The notes under the pieces were generated by a model. The model was not told the origin of the DNA and made no database searches. It was given only the letters and a program-made list of their open reading frames with translations. From Verrucomicrobiota bacterium (lineage in GTDB: Bacteria; Verrucomicrobiota; Verrucomicrobiia; Limisphaerales; DSYF01): a stretch of 64,000 bases of DNA. The DNA lies in contig JALOTZ010000010.1 in the NCBI GenBank assembly GCA_025457615.1, positions 1 to 64,000 on the forward strand, in the 5' to 3' direction. Positions 44,477-53,112 of this stretch are shown piece by piece. The position numbers and the translations under genes were made by a program. Within the stretch, counting starts at the first letter, position 1. Every line of letters begins with the position of its first letter.

Positions 44477-44552
44477 GGGGTCGTAGCTCAGTTGGTAGAG
44501 CACCACAATGGCATTGTGGGGGTCTGGGGTTCGAATCCCCACGGCTCCACCA
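44477..44552 (+). tRNA. tRNA-Ala (anticodon GGC)
   Basis: The 76-base cloverleaf includes the encoded CCA. The acceptor stem GGGGTCG/CGGCTCC carries the G3-U70 identity pair of alanine tRNA. The anticodon stem CCACA/TGTGG closes the loop ATGGCAT, with anticodon GGC at 34-36. D arm (AGCTCAGTTGGTAGAGC) and T arm (GGGGTTCGAATCCCC) are normal. It reads GCC/GCU alanine codons. Confidence 0.97.
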
Positions 44553-44669
44553 TCCTTCGCTCAGCCGTTTCGAGCGCGGGAGGATCCCTCGGGTTCTGAG
44601 TTCCGGAGGGCAGCCCGTTGTTTCTCTGCCTCGGCAGGCCGGAAGCCGGGCACTCTTCTTTCTCGAAGC

Positions 44670-45116
44670 ATGGTCGAGCGCGACTCACTCTGGAAACACC
44701 TGGCTCTGGCCTTTGTTCTGGCGCTGGCCCTCTACCTCATCGGGTTCCCTTGGCTCGAACATCACCGCAGCCGCCGAGGCCCTTGGGAAGTGACGTTCGT
44801 CAGCGAATCGCAGGCGCCCCCGCGCATCACGGTCAACCAACCCGCGTTGGGGATCACCAATGTGCAGATCGTGTTTGAAGGCGTCACGGCACCGGCTCCC
44901 ACCCAGGCGACCATCGGCTTCGCCGCCGCTCGCCAGGTCCCCTTCCCCGTCCCCTTCGGCGAATGTGTCTTCCTGGATCTGCTCTTCCTGCCCGGGACGG
45001 TCACCCTCGACCTATTCAATCACCAGATCGAGTTGCTGCCGCGAACCCTGAGCATCGATGGGCGGGAGCAGGAGTGGCGATCGGGCATGAGATTCGAGCT
45101 GAAGCCGCCCCCGTAA
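44670..45116 (+). CDS. Hypothetical membrane-anchored protein
   Basis: The 148-residue protein starts at ATG 44670. Residues 8-26 form a signal or membrane segment ('LWKHLALAFVLALALYLIGF'). The remaining 120 residues are beta-rich ('PRITVNQPALGITNVQIVFEG', 'GECVFLDLLFLPGTVTLDLF') and would be periplasmic. No family is recognised. It lies after tRNA-Ala and before the ferredoxin gene. Confidence 0.65.
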   Translation: MVERDSLWKHLALAFVLALALYLIGFPWLEHHRSRRGPWEVTFVSESQAPPRITVNQPALGITNVQIVFEGVTAPAPTQATIGFAAARQVPFPVPFGECVFLDLLFLPGTVTLDLFNHQIELLPRTLSIDGREQEWRSGMRFELKPPP

Positions 45117-45278
45117 GGGGCACGCCTTCCACCCCTCGCTTTCTCCACACCAAAGACCCCACCGGGGTTGCAGGTTGTCCCTTCCTATGGACTCGATGCG
45201 ATCCTTCGATTTTATCCAAATCAAGCTTGCCAACCCCGGGAGGCATGCTCAGATTGTCGCGCAAACTTCGACTACTTT

Positions 45279-45512
45279 ATGGCTGACAAAGCAAACAAAT
45301 ATCCGGAAAACGTGGCGGGCACCTACTACGTGGACAACCAGTGCATCGACTGCGATCTCTGCCGCGAAACCGCTCCTGACAATTTCAAACGCAACGAGGA
45401 CGGAGGTTACTCCTTCGTTTACAAGCAGCCGGCGAGCCCGGATGAGGAAGCCCGTTGCAAGGAGGCCAAGGAAGGCTGCCCGGTGGAAGCCATCGGAGAC
45501 GACGGCGCCTAG
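45279..45512 (+). CDS. Ferredoxin, single [4Fe-4S]
   Basis: The 77-residue protein starts at ATG 45279. Cys22, Cys25 and Cys28 ('CIDCDLC') and Cys67 in 'GCPVEAIGDDGA' match the one-cluster ferredoxins of the thermophile (Fdx) type. Cys60 is an extra cysteine. The sequence is acidic, as expected for a soluble electron carrier. Possible partners include the NfnAB-type genes at 56530-58824. Confidence 0.92.
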   Translation: MADKANKYPENVAGTYYVDNQCIDCDLCRETAPDNFKRNEDGGYSFVYKQPASPDEEARCKEAKEGCPVEAIGDDGA

Positions 45513-45544
45513 GCCAAAAACCGATTTCACCCCCCCCCCACAGG

Positions 45545-46840
45545 TCAGGCGGCCTGCGGGGGTTTTTCGTTCATGGGGAGCCCAAGCAGGTGTCGTCGGA
45601 CCAGTTCCAGGGCCTGTTGGGAGGTCACCTGCTTGAAGGTCGCCCGATCCCAAGGGTGGTGCCGCTCGACGACTTCCATCCCCTGCTCCCACGCGACAGC
45701 CAGGAACACCGTGCCGACAGGCTTGGCTTCGGTCCCACCCCCGGGGCCGGCAATCCCCGTCACCGCCAAACCCAGGTCGGCTCCTGCGGCACGGCGAACC
45801 CCCTCGGCCATGGCCCGCGCCACTGGCGCGCTGACCGCCCCATGCTCGCGGAGAATGGTCTCCGACACCCCGAGCCATTGGTGCTTGGCCGGGTTGGAGT
45901 AGGTGACCATGCCGGCCAGGAAGACCTGGGAGGCGCCGGGAACGTCGGTCAAGCGATGCGCAATCAGGCCGCCGCTGCAGGATTCGGCGAGCGCGAGTGT
46001 CAGACGACGCTCGGTGAGCAAGCGGATCAGCACCTCTTCCAGTTCCTCCTCCTGATCAGTGTAGATGAAGGAGGAAAGCGCCTCCCGCACCACCTCGAAA
46101 GCCCCGGAAACCAGCGCCTGCGCCCGGCTGCCCCGGGCCGACAACCGCACATCCACCTCGCCGGGCCGCGCGCAATAGCCCAAGTCTAAACCCTCCCGCA
46201 CCATCGGCGCCAGCGGCGCGCCAATCCTTTTCTCCACCAAAGATTCGGGCACCCCGGTCGTCCGCAATGTGCGACAAACATACGGTTCCGTCTGACCCAG
46301 CACCCGTGCCAACAGCGGGACCACCGCACCATCGAACATCGGATGCAACTCGCGTGGCGGCCCGGGAAGCATGATCAACAGACTGCGCCGCTGCCCCGCC
46401 CGATAAGGATTGGGGTCCACCACCAAGGCCAAACCGGGTGCGGTGCCGACCGGATTGGGCAGCACCTCGGCTCCTTCGGGGACCAGGGCCTGGACCCGCA
46501 CCATGTCGGGCAGGGAACGGTTGAGGCGCTGGAACACGGCCTGAATGTGGGCCAGCACCGCCGGATCCGGGTGCAACGGGCGGCCCAGCATGGCGGCCAC
46601 ACTCTGCCGCGTGAGATCATCGGAGGTCGGCCCCAACCCGCCGGTGGTCATCACCACGTCGGCACGCCCCAAGGACTCCCGCACCGCGTCACAAATTGCT
46701 CCCGCCACATCGGCCACCGTCACCTGCCGGATCACCTCGTATCCGAGATCGGACAGTCGCCGGCAAAGCCACTGTTGGTGGCGGTTCAAGGTGCGGCCCA
46801 GGAGCAACTCGGCCCCGGTGTTGATCAGCTCCACGGTCAT
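45545..46840 (-). CDS. cinA: CinA family nicotinamide-nucleotide amidase / ADP-ribose pyrophosphatase-like protein
   Basis: The protein has 431 residues from ATG 46840 (MTVELINTGAELLLGR). It has the N-terminal MoCF-like domain ('VVMTTGGLGPTSDDLTRQSVAAMLGR') and the C-terminal amidase domain. The amidase domain is marked by 'LALAESCSGGLIAHRLTDVPGASQVFLAGMVTYSN' and 'DLGLAVTGIAGPGGGTEAKPVGTVFLAVA'. CinA proteins recycle NMN or remove damaged nucleotides; the name comes from competence operons. It converges with the ferredoxin gene and follows the OPT transporter by 40 bases. Confidence 0.92.
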   Translation of the reverse strand: MTVELINTGAELLLGRTLNRHQQWLCRRLSDLGYEVIRQVTVADVAGAICDAVRESLGRADVVMTTGGLGPTSDDLTRQSVAAMLGRPLHPDPAVLAHIQAVFQRLNRSLPDMVRVQALVPEGAEVLPNPVGTAPGLALVVDPNPYRAGQRRSLLIMLPGPPRELHPMFDGAVVPLLARVLGQTEPYVCRTLRTTGVPESLVEKRIGAPLAPMVREGLDLGYCARPGEVDVRLSARGSRAQALVSGAFEVVREALSSFIYTDQEEELEEVLIRLLTERRLTLALAESCSGGLIAHRLTDVPGASQVFLAGMVTYSNPAKHQWLGVSETILREHGAVSAPVARAMAEGVRRAAGADLGLAVTGIAGPGGGTEAKPVGTVFLAVAWEQGMEVVERHHPWDRATFKQVTSQQALELVRRHLLGLPMNEKPPQAA

Positions 46841-46880
46841 GGCTCCGGAAGATGCCGCCCCGGGGACAGGGTGCAAGCTT

Positions 46881-48803
46881 TCAGAGGGCAAAGGTTTCGA
46901 TCAGGGTGACCGTGATGCCCATCAACGCCCCGCCGGCAATCACCCCGGCACAAACCGGTTCCAGGTTGGCCACAAAGACGCGATGGCCCAGGCCGGTTTC
47001 ATCTCGCCAGCGCCGGGCGGCCAGCCAGAACAAGAACGATCCCAGAAACATCGCGAAGCACGTGTTGAACGGAATCACAAAGGCGAGTCCAATGCCCACG
47101 CCCGAAAACCAACTGCGACCCCGGGTGGCGAGCCGCAACACTTCGAGGCCGATCCCGACCAGCGCCCCGACCAGCGCCGCCCAGCGAGCCGACACCGGCA
47201 ACTCGCTCACCCCTTGGGTCAGCAACCGGGCGACCGCCTCCCACACGGTGGCAGCCGGCATGGGATACTGGTCGCTGATGAGACCCTGCGGATTTCCCTT
47301 GAGGAACACCAGGTAGAAAACCGGCACCGACACCACGGCTCCCGCCAGGATGCCCAGGACATGTCCGATCGCCTGCTGCCGCGGTTTGGCCCCGAGCATG
47401 TAGCCGGGTTTGATGTCCATGAGCAGGTTCGACGCGTTGCTGGCCACCTCGGCAGTGATGGCGGCGCTGGCGATGTTGGTGGTGATGTTGCGCGGCGCGA
47501 TCACGCTGTAGGTGAGTTGGGTTAGTTTGCCGAGTGCGCCGGTGGGCGTGATGGACGTCAGGGCCGTCGAGTTCACTGCGATGAGGGTGAAAAGAAAGAT
47601 CAGTGGGATGGCGATGATGCCCTGCCAAATCGCCACCCCGAAGAAACGGTGCGCCAGATAGACGACCAGTCCGCCCACCAGCGGAATCCCGATCACAAAC
47701 ACCCGCATGGGCAACTCGATGTCGCGCAACACATCCTGCGCCGCCCCCGCGCCGCCCCGTCGAGACAATCCCTGGAAGGCACTGACCAGGACTTGCGGAC
47801 GGCTGAAGAAGGCGAACAACGAGGCCGTGGTCATGATGGCCACCCCGCCCCACAACGCCCAGGTGGTGATGGGCTTGAAACCAAAGGTGACCCCTCCCTC
47901 CACCGCCTTCCCCACAATGTCCCCGCGTTGAATCATCCAGGGCGCCAGGATCGCGTAGTTCAGGACGGCGCCGATCATCAAGGAGACCCCGGTGCGGATG
48001 CCCATCAGCCCCCCGGCCGCCATCATCACGAAGTCCGTGTCAGGCCGCACGGTCAACTCGCGCAGGTCCGTGCCCAAAATCCGCGGGGTCCAGTTGAGAT
48101 ACCTCACGCTCAACGCGTAAAACCACCCATCGAGGTACTCGGGAACCGCCAGCGCGCCGAGTTTGAACCGATCCAGGATGGCGTGGCTGGAAAGCAGCTT
48201 GAGCAGGGCGGCGCCCCCGCCACACACCGCCAGGATCTTGGCCTTGAGCAACCCCTCGCGAGCATCCCCCGTGTGCAGCGCGTCCATGACCACCCCCGCC
48301 GCCCGTCCTTCCGGAAAGGGATGCTGCTCGTCGTTGATGAACCGGCGTTTCAAAGGAAACGCGAAGAGAACCCCCAGTGCAGCCAGCGCCACGATCCAGA
48401 CCAACGTGGTGCCCATCGGGATCACCGTGCCCGTCACGATCATGTAGGCGGCCAGCGAGGAAATCATGGGGGCGGTCATGTAGCCCGCGGCGGTGGCGAT
48501 GGACTGCATGCAGTTGTTCTCCAGCACCGTGTACTCGCGCCCCAAGCCCAGAGCGGAAAGCACCTTGTAAAGCGCGAACGCCAGGATCACCGAGGTGATC
48601 CCCACCCCCAGCGTCCAACCCGTCTTGGCGCCCACATAGAGGTTGGTGAGCGACAGAACCCCGCCGAGGATCATGCCCGTCAGCGCCGAACGAATCGTGA
48701 GCTGCGGCATGTCGCCGCGCCAGACATTCTCCAGCCACCACCGGTCCTTTTGCTCCAAGGTCCAGGTGCGAATCTGTTCGTCCGTCAGTTGCTTCAAAGC
48801 CAT
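46881..48803 (-). CDS. OPT family oligopeptide transporter
   Basis: A 640-residue integral membrane protein of the OPT superfamily. The N-terminus is cytoplasmic and acidic ('LTDEQIRTWTLEQKDRWWLENVWRGDMPQLTIRSALTG'). Roughly 15 hydrophobic spans follow, with family marks 'ILGGVLSLTNLYVGAKTGWTLGVGITSVILAF', 'LENNCMQSIATAAGYMTAPMIS' and 'HPFPEGRAAGVVMDALHTGD'. The family moves peptides or metal-siderophore complexes with protons. The cargo is not shown by the sequence. It is upstream of cinA on the same strand. Confidence 0.88.
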   Translation of the reverse strand: MALKQLTDEQIRTWTLEQKDRWWLENVWRGDMPQLTIRSALTGMILGGVLSLTNLYVGAKTGWTLGVGITSVILAFALYKVLSALGLGREYTVLENNCMQSIATAAGYMTAPMISSLAAYMIVTGTVIPMGTTLVWIVALAALGVLFAFPLKRRFINDEQHPFPEGRAAGVVMDALHTGDAREGLLKAKILAVCGGGAALLKLLSSHAILDRFKLGALAVPEYLDGWFYALSVRYLNWTPRILGTDLRELTVRPDTDFVMMAAGGLMGIRTGVSLMIGAVLNYAILAPWMIQRGDIVGKAVEGGVTFGFKPITTWALWGGVAIMTTASLFAFFSRPQVLVSAFQGLSRRGGAGAAQDVLRDIELPMRVFVIGIPLVGGLVVYLAHRFFGVAIWQGIIAIPLIFLFTLIAVNSTALTSITPTGALGKLTQLTYSVIAPRNITTNIASAAITAEVASNASNLLMDIKPGYMLGAKPRQQAIGHVLGILAGAVVSVPVFYLVFLKGNPQGLISDQYPMPAATVWEAVARLLTQGVSELPVSARWAALVGALVGIGLEVLRLATRGRSWFSGVGIGLAFVIPFNTCFAMFLGSFLFWLAARRWRDETGLGHRVFVANLEPVCAGVIAGGALMGITVTLIETFAL

Positions 48804-48883
48804 GCCGGGACCTTAAGTGCAGAAAAATCCCGGTACAGCCAAACTTTTTCGATGCGCCCACTGTCCCGTTCAGAGCATCCGCC

Positions 48884-49900
48884 CTACGCGCGCGGGTGGG
48901 CGGCGTGGTAAGCCTTCTTCAGACGATCGGTGCTGACGTGCGTGTAAACCTGGGTGGTGGCCAGGTGCGCATGGCCCAGCAATTCCTGGACACTGCGCAG
49001 GTCCGCCCCGGCGTCCAGCAGGTGCGTGGCGTAACTGTGCCGCAGCTTGTGCGGCGTCATGGCGGGGTCGAGTCCGGCAGTCGCCAGATGGTGCTTGAGC
49101 CGCGCCTGGAGCGTCCGGGCAGGCACGGCTTTCATCACCTTGCCGCCCGCCTGAAAGACGGGTTCGTCAGCGGCAGGTGGTTGGTTCAGCAAACCCCAAT
49201 ACTGCCGGATGGCTTGCAACGCCGGCTGGCCAATCGGCACCAACCGCTCCTTCCGCCCCTTGCCGCGGACGCGCACCAGGGCCTCGTTCCAGTCGATATC
49301 CCCGCCACGTAACCCGCACAACTCGCTGATGCGCAAGCCGCAGGAGTAAACCGTTTCGAGAATGGCCACGTCGCGGTAGCCGGTCGCCAACGGCACGGGG
49401 CGTCCACGGCCCTTGCCCTGCCTGGGCTGGTCCGACGGTTGCAGCGGCGCCCGAAGCAGGTCAGCCATCTGTTGGACGGTCAGGTATTTCGGGAGGCGCT
49501 TGAGGGTTTTGGGCAGGGCCAGATTGCGGATCGGAGAGATTGCAACCACTCCCCGGCGGATGAGAAACCGGTAGAAGGTCCGGAGGGCGCTGAAACGCAG
49601 TTGGATCGCCGCCCGTCCGAGCCTCTGCCGCCCCAGGAACCGCAGGTAGCCACGAAAATCGTCCCGCTGCAGCTTCGGCCAGTCCGGCGCGCTGGAACGC
49701 TCCGAGCGATGCCATTCGGTGAACTCGTCCAACGCCTGACGGTAATTGCGCTGGGTGTAAATCGACGCTCCCCGGTCGGTGGCCAGATGTGCAAAGAACC
49801 GCCCGATGCACGCATCCTGGACCGGGGCCGCAGACGCATCGGCTCGATCCCCAGGCTCACTGACCCCTGATCCCCCCCCGCTGACTTTCACCTTCTGCAT
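48884..49900 (-). CDS. xerC: Tyrosine recombinase XerC-type
   Basis: The 338-residue site-specific recombinase probably acts at dif to resolve chromosome dimers. The N-terminal SAM-like domain ('TQRNYRQALDEFTEWHRSE') is complete. Catalytic residues: Arg in 'YSCGLRISELCGL', Lys in 'VRGKGRKERLVPI', 'MTPHKLRHSYATHLLDAG' (His and Arg), 'ELLGHAHLATTQVYTH' with His and the nucleophile Tyr. The ATG 49900 sits inside a heptamer array, so the first residues (MQKVKVSGG) are repeat-coded and the true start could be farther in. It is 15 bases after topB. Confidence 0.88.
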   Translation of the reverse strand: MQKVKVSGGGSGVSEPGDRADASAAPVQDACIGRFFAHLATDRGASIYTQRNYRQALDEFTEWHRSERSSAPDWPKLQRDDFRGYLRFLGRQRLGRAAIQLRFSALRTFYRFLIRRGVVAISPIRNLALPKTLKRLPKYLTVQQMADLLRAPLQPSDQPRQGKGRGRPVPLATGYRDVAILETVYSCGLRISELCGLRGGDIDWNEALVRVRGKGRKERLVPIGQPALQAIRQYWGLLNQPPAADEPVFQAGGKVMKAVPARTLQARLKHHLATAGLDPAMTPHKLRHSYATHLLDAGADLRSVQELLGHAHLATTQVYTHVSTDRLKKAYHAAHPRA

Positions 49901-49920
49901 TCTGCAATCTGCCCTCTACC
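49886..49920. repeat. Five tandem heptamers joining topB and xerC
   Basis: Five 7-base units (35 bases), including the pair TTCTGCA TTCTGCA, cover the topB stop complement (49916-49918) and the xerC ATG (49900). They are the same family as 12260, 21757 and 32068. The array may set the distance between the two genes. Confidence 0.85.
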
Positions 49921-52714
49921 GCTCCTCCCGCTCCGGAAACTCGAAGGTCACCTTGCCCTTGTCGTCCATCACCAGCCACGCCTTGAACTTGTTCCCGCGG
50001 CGGGACACGAATTCAGCCAGCAGATCCGACTTCGCTTCCGCCAGCAGCTTGGCCATCTGCGCACGATCCAGCGGCTGTTCCAGGATGACCTTGCCGGACT
50101 TGAACTTGCAGGGTTTTTTCTCCGCCTGCGACTGCTCGCAGACATAACTGCTCGCGGACTCAAATACCCGTCCACCGCACCTCGGGCACTTGCCGAGGGG
50201 TTCCTGGCCCGTGAAATCGAGCTTCTCAGCCGGGGCCTTTTCCTTGGCGGACGTGCTCTTGGCCCTGGGCTCCCGCTTCTCGAACTCGAACCCGACCTTG
50301 CCGTTGTCCAGCACCAGAAAGGCCTTGAAGGGGCGGCCCTTCCTGGAAATGAACTTCGGAAACAGATCCGTGCGGCCGGTGCCCAGCAGCTTCATCACCT
50401 GCGCCCGGTCCACCGGTTGTTGCAGGATGATCTTCCCGGTGGAGAAGTCGCATTCCTTGGTGACGGTCTTCTCGCACACGTAGCGCATCGGCAGCTCGAA
50501 CACGCGCGCACCGCACTTGGGACACGCACCCAGCGGCTCCTGGCTGCTGAAATCCACCTGGACCACCTCGCCTTCGCCCTCCCTGGGTTCGTTGCCGAAG
50601 TCGAAATCCACCTTGTACTCGGGCGACAATCTCAGCACGGCGGCGAAGGGCCGTCCCAGCTTGCTGCGGAATCCCTGGAGTGGCCCGATCTGCCGGTCCC
50701 GGATCAAACGCTCAGCCTCCTCCAGGTCCAGCAACCGGCTGGCAAAAATGCGGCGAATGCTGAAATCGCACCCCGGCGATTGGCAGGCAAACTTCTCGTA
50801 ACGCTCGTGCACCTCCCCGCCACATTTGGGACAGGGCACCCGCAGCGTGCCAAAATCGCCGGCAATGGTGTCCTTCTCGTGGCTCCTGGCCTTCTCGACA
50901 ATGTGCCGCGTCATCTCCTCGATCTGGCGCATGAACTCCTGACGCGGCAGTCTGCCGCGCTGCATCTCGTTGAGTTTGTGTTCCCATGTGCCGGTCAGCT
51001 CGGGCTTGGTGAGCTCGGACACGCCCAATCCGTGCAGGAGTTCCATCAGCATGAACGCCTTGGGTGTGGGCTGCAATTCCCGCCCCGCCCGGTGGATGTA
51101 GGTTTCCCGGATCAACCCCTCGATGATCGCCGCCCGCGTGGCCGGCGTGCCTAATCCCTTCTCGCTCATGGCCGCGCGCAACTCCTCGTCGTCCACAAGC
51201 TTCCCGGCGCCCTCCATGGCGCCGAGCAGGGTCGCTTCCGAAAAACGGGGCGGCGGCTTGGTCTGGGCCGCTTCGACACGCACCTCGCGGGTCTGGACCT
51301 GCTCGTCGGGCTTCACCGGCGCCAGCATGGGCGTGGCGTCCTCGCTCTGCGCCTCCCTGCCATACACCGCCAGCCATCCGGGTTTCAGCATCACCTTGCC
51401 GTCCGTCTTGAACGGCTCGCCCTCCACGCGCGTGATCCGCGTGGTCACCAGATACTCGGCGGCAGGATGGAACACCGCCAGGAACCGGCGCGCAATCATG
51501 TCATACACCTTGGCCTCGATCTCCTTCAACCCCCGCCCCGGCTGCGGCGTGGGGATGATGGCGAAGTGATCCGAAACCTTGGCGTTGTTGAAGATGCGTT
51601 TGTTTGGCTTGACCCAGCCCGATTCCAGCACGCTGGCGGCAAATGGCCCGTACGCGGTGTCGCGCAGCATCTCCAGGGTCTGGCGAACCGTGCCCAGGTA
51701 ATCCTCAGGCAGCGCGCGGGAATCCGTTCGCGGATACGTGACGACTTTGTGGCGCTCGTAGAGGGCCTGCGTGATGGACAGCGTCTGGTTCGCGGACAGC
51801 CCAAAACGCGCGTTCGCCTCACGCTGCAAGCTCGTGAGGTCATAGAGCAGCGGGGACAGTTGGGTGGACGGCTTGCTCTCCTCCGTAACCACACCCGGCC
51901 TGCCCACGCACCGGTCCCGAATGGCCTGCGCCCGTTGCTCGTCCCACAGGCGTTCCGACTTCAGGTCCGGATCACCTTCCTGCTTCCTGAACCCCTCATC
52001 AAACCAGCGTCCGACGTACTCGCCCGCCTCAGCCTCAAAGGTCGCATGCAGCTCCCAGTAGTTGCGCGGCTTGAAGTCCTTGATCCGCTTCTCCCGCTCC
52101 ACCAGGATGGCCAGCGTCGGGGTCTGCACCCGCCCCACGGTGGTCAGGAAAAAACCCCCGGCCTTCGAATTGAACGCGGTCATGGCGCGCGTCCCGTTGA
52201 TGCCCACCAGCCAGTCGGCCTCGGACCGCGACACGGCGGCATCCGCCAACGGGAGCATCTCCGAATCCTCCCGCAAGCGCTGGAATCCCTCCCGAATCGC
52301 GGCGGGCGTCATGGACTGCAGCCAGAGCCGCTTGAGGGGCTTTTGCGTGCGACTGTGGCGGACAATGTTGCGGAAGATCAGCTCACCCTCGCGCCCGGCG
52401 TCGCAGGCATTGATGATTTCGGCCACATCCTTCCGCTGGATGAGTTTGGTGAGAAGCTTGAGCCGCGACTCGGCCTTCTCGATCGGTCGGATATCGAACT
52501 GGTGAGGAATGACGGGCAGATGGGCGAAGGTCCACTTCCCCCGCTTGGCCTCCACGCCATCCGGCACCGCCAGCTCGAGCAGGTGGCCCACCGCGGATGC
52601 CACCACGTACCGGTCCCCCTCAAAAAAGTCCTTGTCCCGCTTTAATCCGCCCAAGGCCTTGGCGATGTCCGCCGCCACCGAAGGTTTCTCGGCAATGATC
52701 AATGCTTTGCCCAT
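49916..52714 (-). CDS. topB: Type IA DNA topoisomerase (topoisomerase III-like)
   Basis: The 932 residues start at ATG 52714 with the TOPRIM domain ('ALIIAEKPSVAADIAKALGG', 'IINACDAGREGELIFRNIV'). The catalytic Tyr327 is in 'VVTYPRTDSRALPEDY'. The 'VGRVQTPTLAILVEREKRI' segment follows the gate. From about residue 610, three CPxCG zinc ribbons ('CPKCGGEVHE', 'CPKCGARVFE', 'CPRCGGRVFE') alternate with topoisomerase C-terminal repeats such as 'GRPFKAFLVLDNGKVGFEFEKR'. The build is TopB-like with extended ribbons. It relaxes or decatenates single-stranded regions. xerC follows, which suits chromosome segregation. Confidence 0.9.
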   Translation of the reverse strand: MGKALIIAEKPSVAADIAKALGGLKRDKDFFEGDRYVVASAVGHLLELAVPDGVEAKRGKWTFAHLPVIPHQFDIRPIEKAESRLKLLTKLIQRKDVAEIINACDAGREGELIFRNIVRHSRTQKPLKRLWLQSMTPAAIREGFQRLREDSEMLPLADAAVSRSEADWLVGINGTRAMTAFNSKAGGFFLTTVGRVQTPTLAILVEREKRIKDFKPRNYWELHATFEAEAGEYVGRWFDEGFRKQEGDPDLKSERLWDEQRAQAIRDRCVGRPGVVTEESKPSTQLSPLLYDLTSLQREANARFGLSANQTLSITQALYERHKVVTYPRTDSRALPEDYLGTVRQTLEMLRDTAYGPFAASVLESGWVKPNKRIFNNAKVSDHFAIIPTPQPGRGLKEIEAKVYDMIARRFLAVFHPAAEYLVTTRITRVEGEPFKTDGKVMLKPGWLAVYGREAQSEDATPMLAPVKPDEQVQTREVRVEAAQTKPPPRFSEATLLGAMEGAGKLVDDEELRAAMSEKGLGTPATRAAIIEGLIRETYIHRAGRELQPTPKAFMLMELLHGLGVSELTKPELTGTWEHKLNEMQRGRLPRQEFMRQIEEMTRHIVEKARSHEKDTIAGDFGTLRVPCPKCGGEVHERYEKFACQSPGCDFSIRRIFASRLLDLEEAERLIRDRQIGPLQGFRSKLGRPFAAVLRLSPEYKVDFDFGNEPREGEGEVVQVDFSSQEPLGACPKCGARVFELPMRYVCEKTVTKECDFSTGKIILQQPVDRAQVMKLLGTGRTDLFPKFISRKGRPFKAFLVLDNGKVGFEFEKREPRAKSTSAKEKAPAEKLDFTGQEPLGKCPRCGGRVFESASSYVCEQSQAEKKPCKFKSGKVILEQPLDRAQMAKLLAEAKSDLLAEFVSRRGNKFKAWLVMDDKGKVTFEFPEREER

Positions 52715-52723
52715 GAACCGCGG

Positions 52724-52753
52724 ACTATTACGACCCGGACCCCCACTTGGCAA
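52724..52753 (-). promoter_or_regulatory. topB promoter, nearly leaderless
   Basis: On the minus strand TTGCCA (52753-52748) and AATAGT (52729-52724) are 18 bases apart. Transcription would start about 3 bases before the topB ATG. The -10 match is 4/6. Confidence 0.45.
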
Positions 52754-52811
52754 CCCGGGATTTTGCCTCCGCGCTGCCCGTGGGTGCCAAAACAGCCGGG
52801 CGGGGTGGGGA

Positions 52812-52982
52812 GAGGAGAAGTTGGTCCTGAGACCAAAGGTGCACGAGGTGAAGGTGCGGGTGGCGCTGCGGTTGCGGTCCGAGACGACCGTGAGCTACGG
52901 GTGGATTGCCGGACGGTTGCGGATGGGCAGCCGGTCCAACGCCTCGAATCTGGTGTATGCGAAACAGAAATGTAAAAAGTGA
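52812..52982 (+). pseudogene. Tail of a REP-associated tyrosine transposase
   Basis: The frame from 52812 reads EEKLVLRPKVHEVKVRVALR, then LRSETTVSYGWIAGRLRMGS and SNASNLVYAKQKCKK to a stop. This order (LR-x-ETT, WIA-x-RL-x-MGS, then a basic end) is that of the C-terminal region of Verrucomicrobiota and Planctomycetota REP-associated (RAYT/Y1) transposases. The Y1 catalytic HUH domain is missing upstream, where the sequence turns non-coding, so this is a relic. RAYTs are thought to spread REP hairpins, which are plentiful here. Confidence 0.7.
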
Positions 52983-53112
52983 GGCACTTTTTCAAGAAGG
53001 CAAATATGGAATCCCCTGAACTGAAACGGAAGGCTGCACATAAGAACTTGCTTCTGCGCGCCGCGGGTAATCAACGCTGCGCGGGTGCAATGTCGCGCGT
53101 TTTGCACAACCT
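52983..53112. other. Intergenic after the transposase relic, no gene seen
   Basis: The base composition is less GC-rich than the neighbourhood (for example at about 52983-53030), which fits a former insertion. No ORF or repeat is supported. Confidence 0.4.

Noticed and set aside
44300-44688. Minus-strand frames over tRNA-Ala reading like GIRTPDPHNAIVVLYQLSYDP
   Set aside because: This is the familiar false protein made by translating the antisense of an alanine tRNA; the tRNA itself is well supported.
12260-49920. CRISPR array
   Set aside because: The short tandem units have no 25-40 base repeats with unique spacers, and no cas genes are present.
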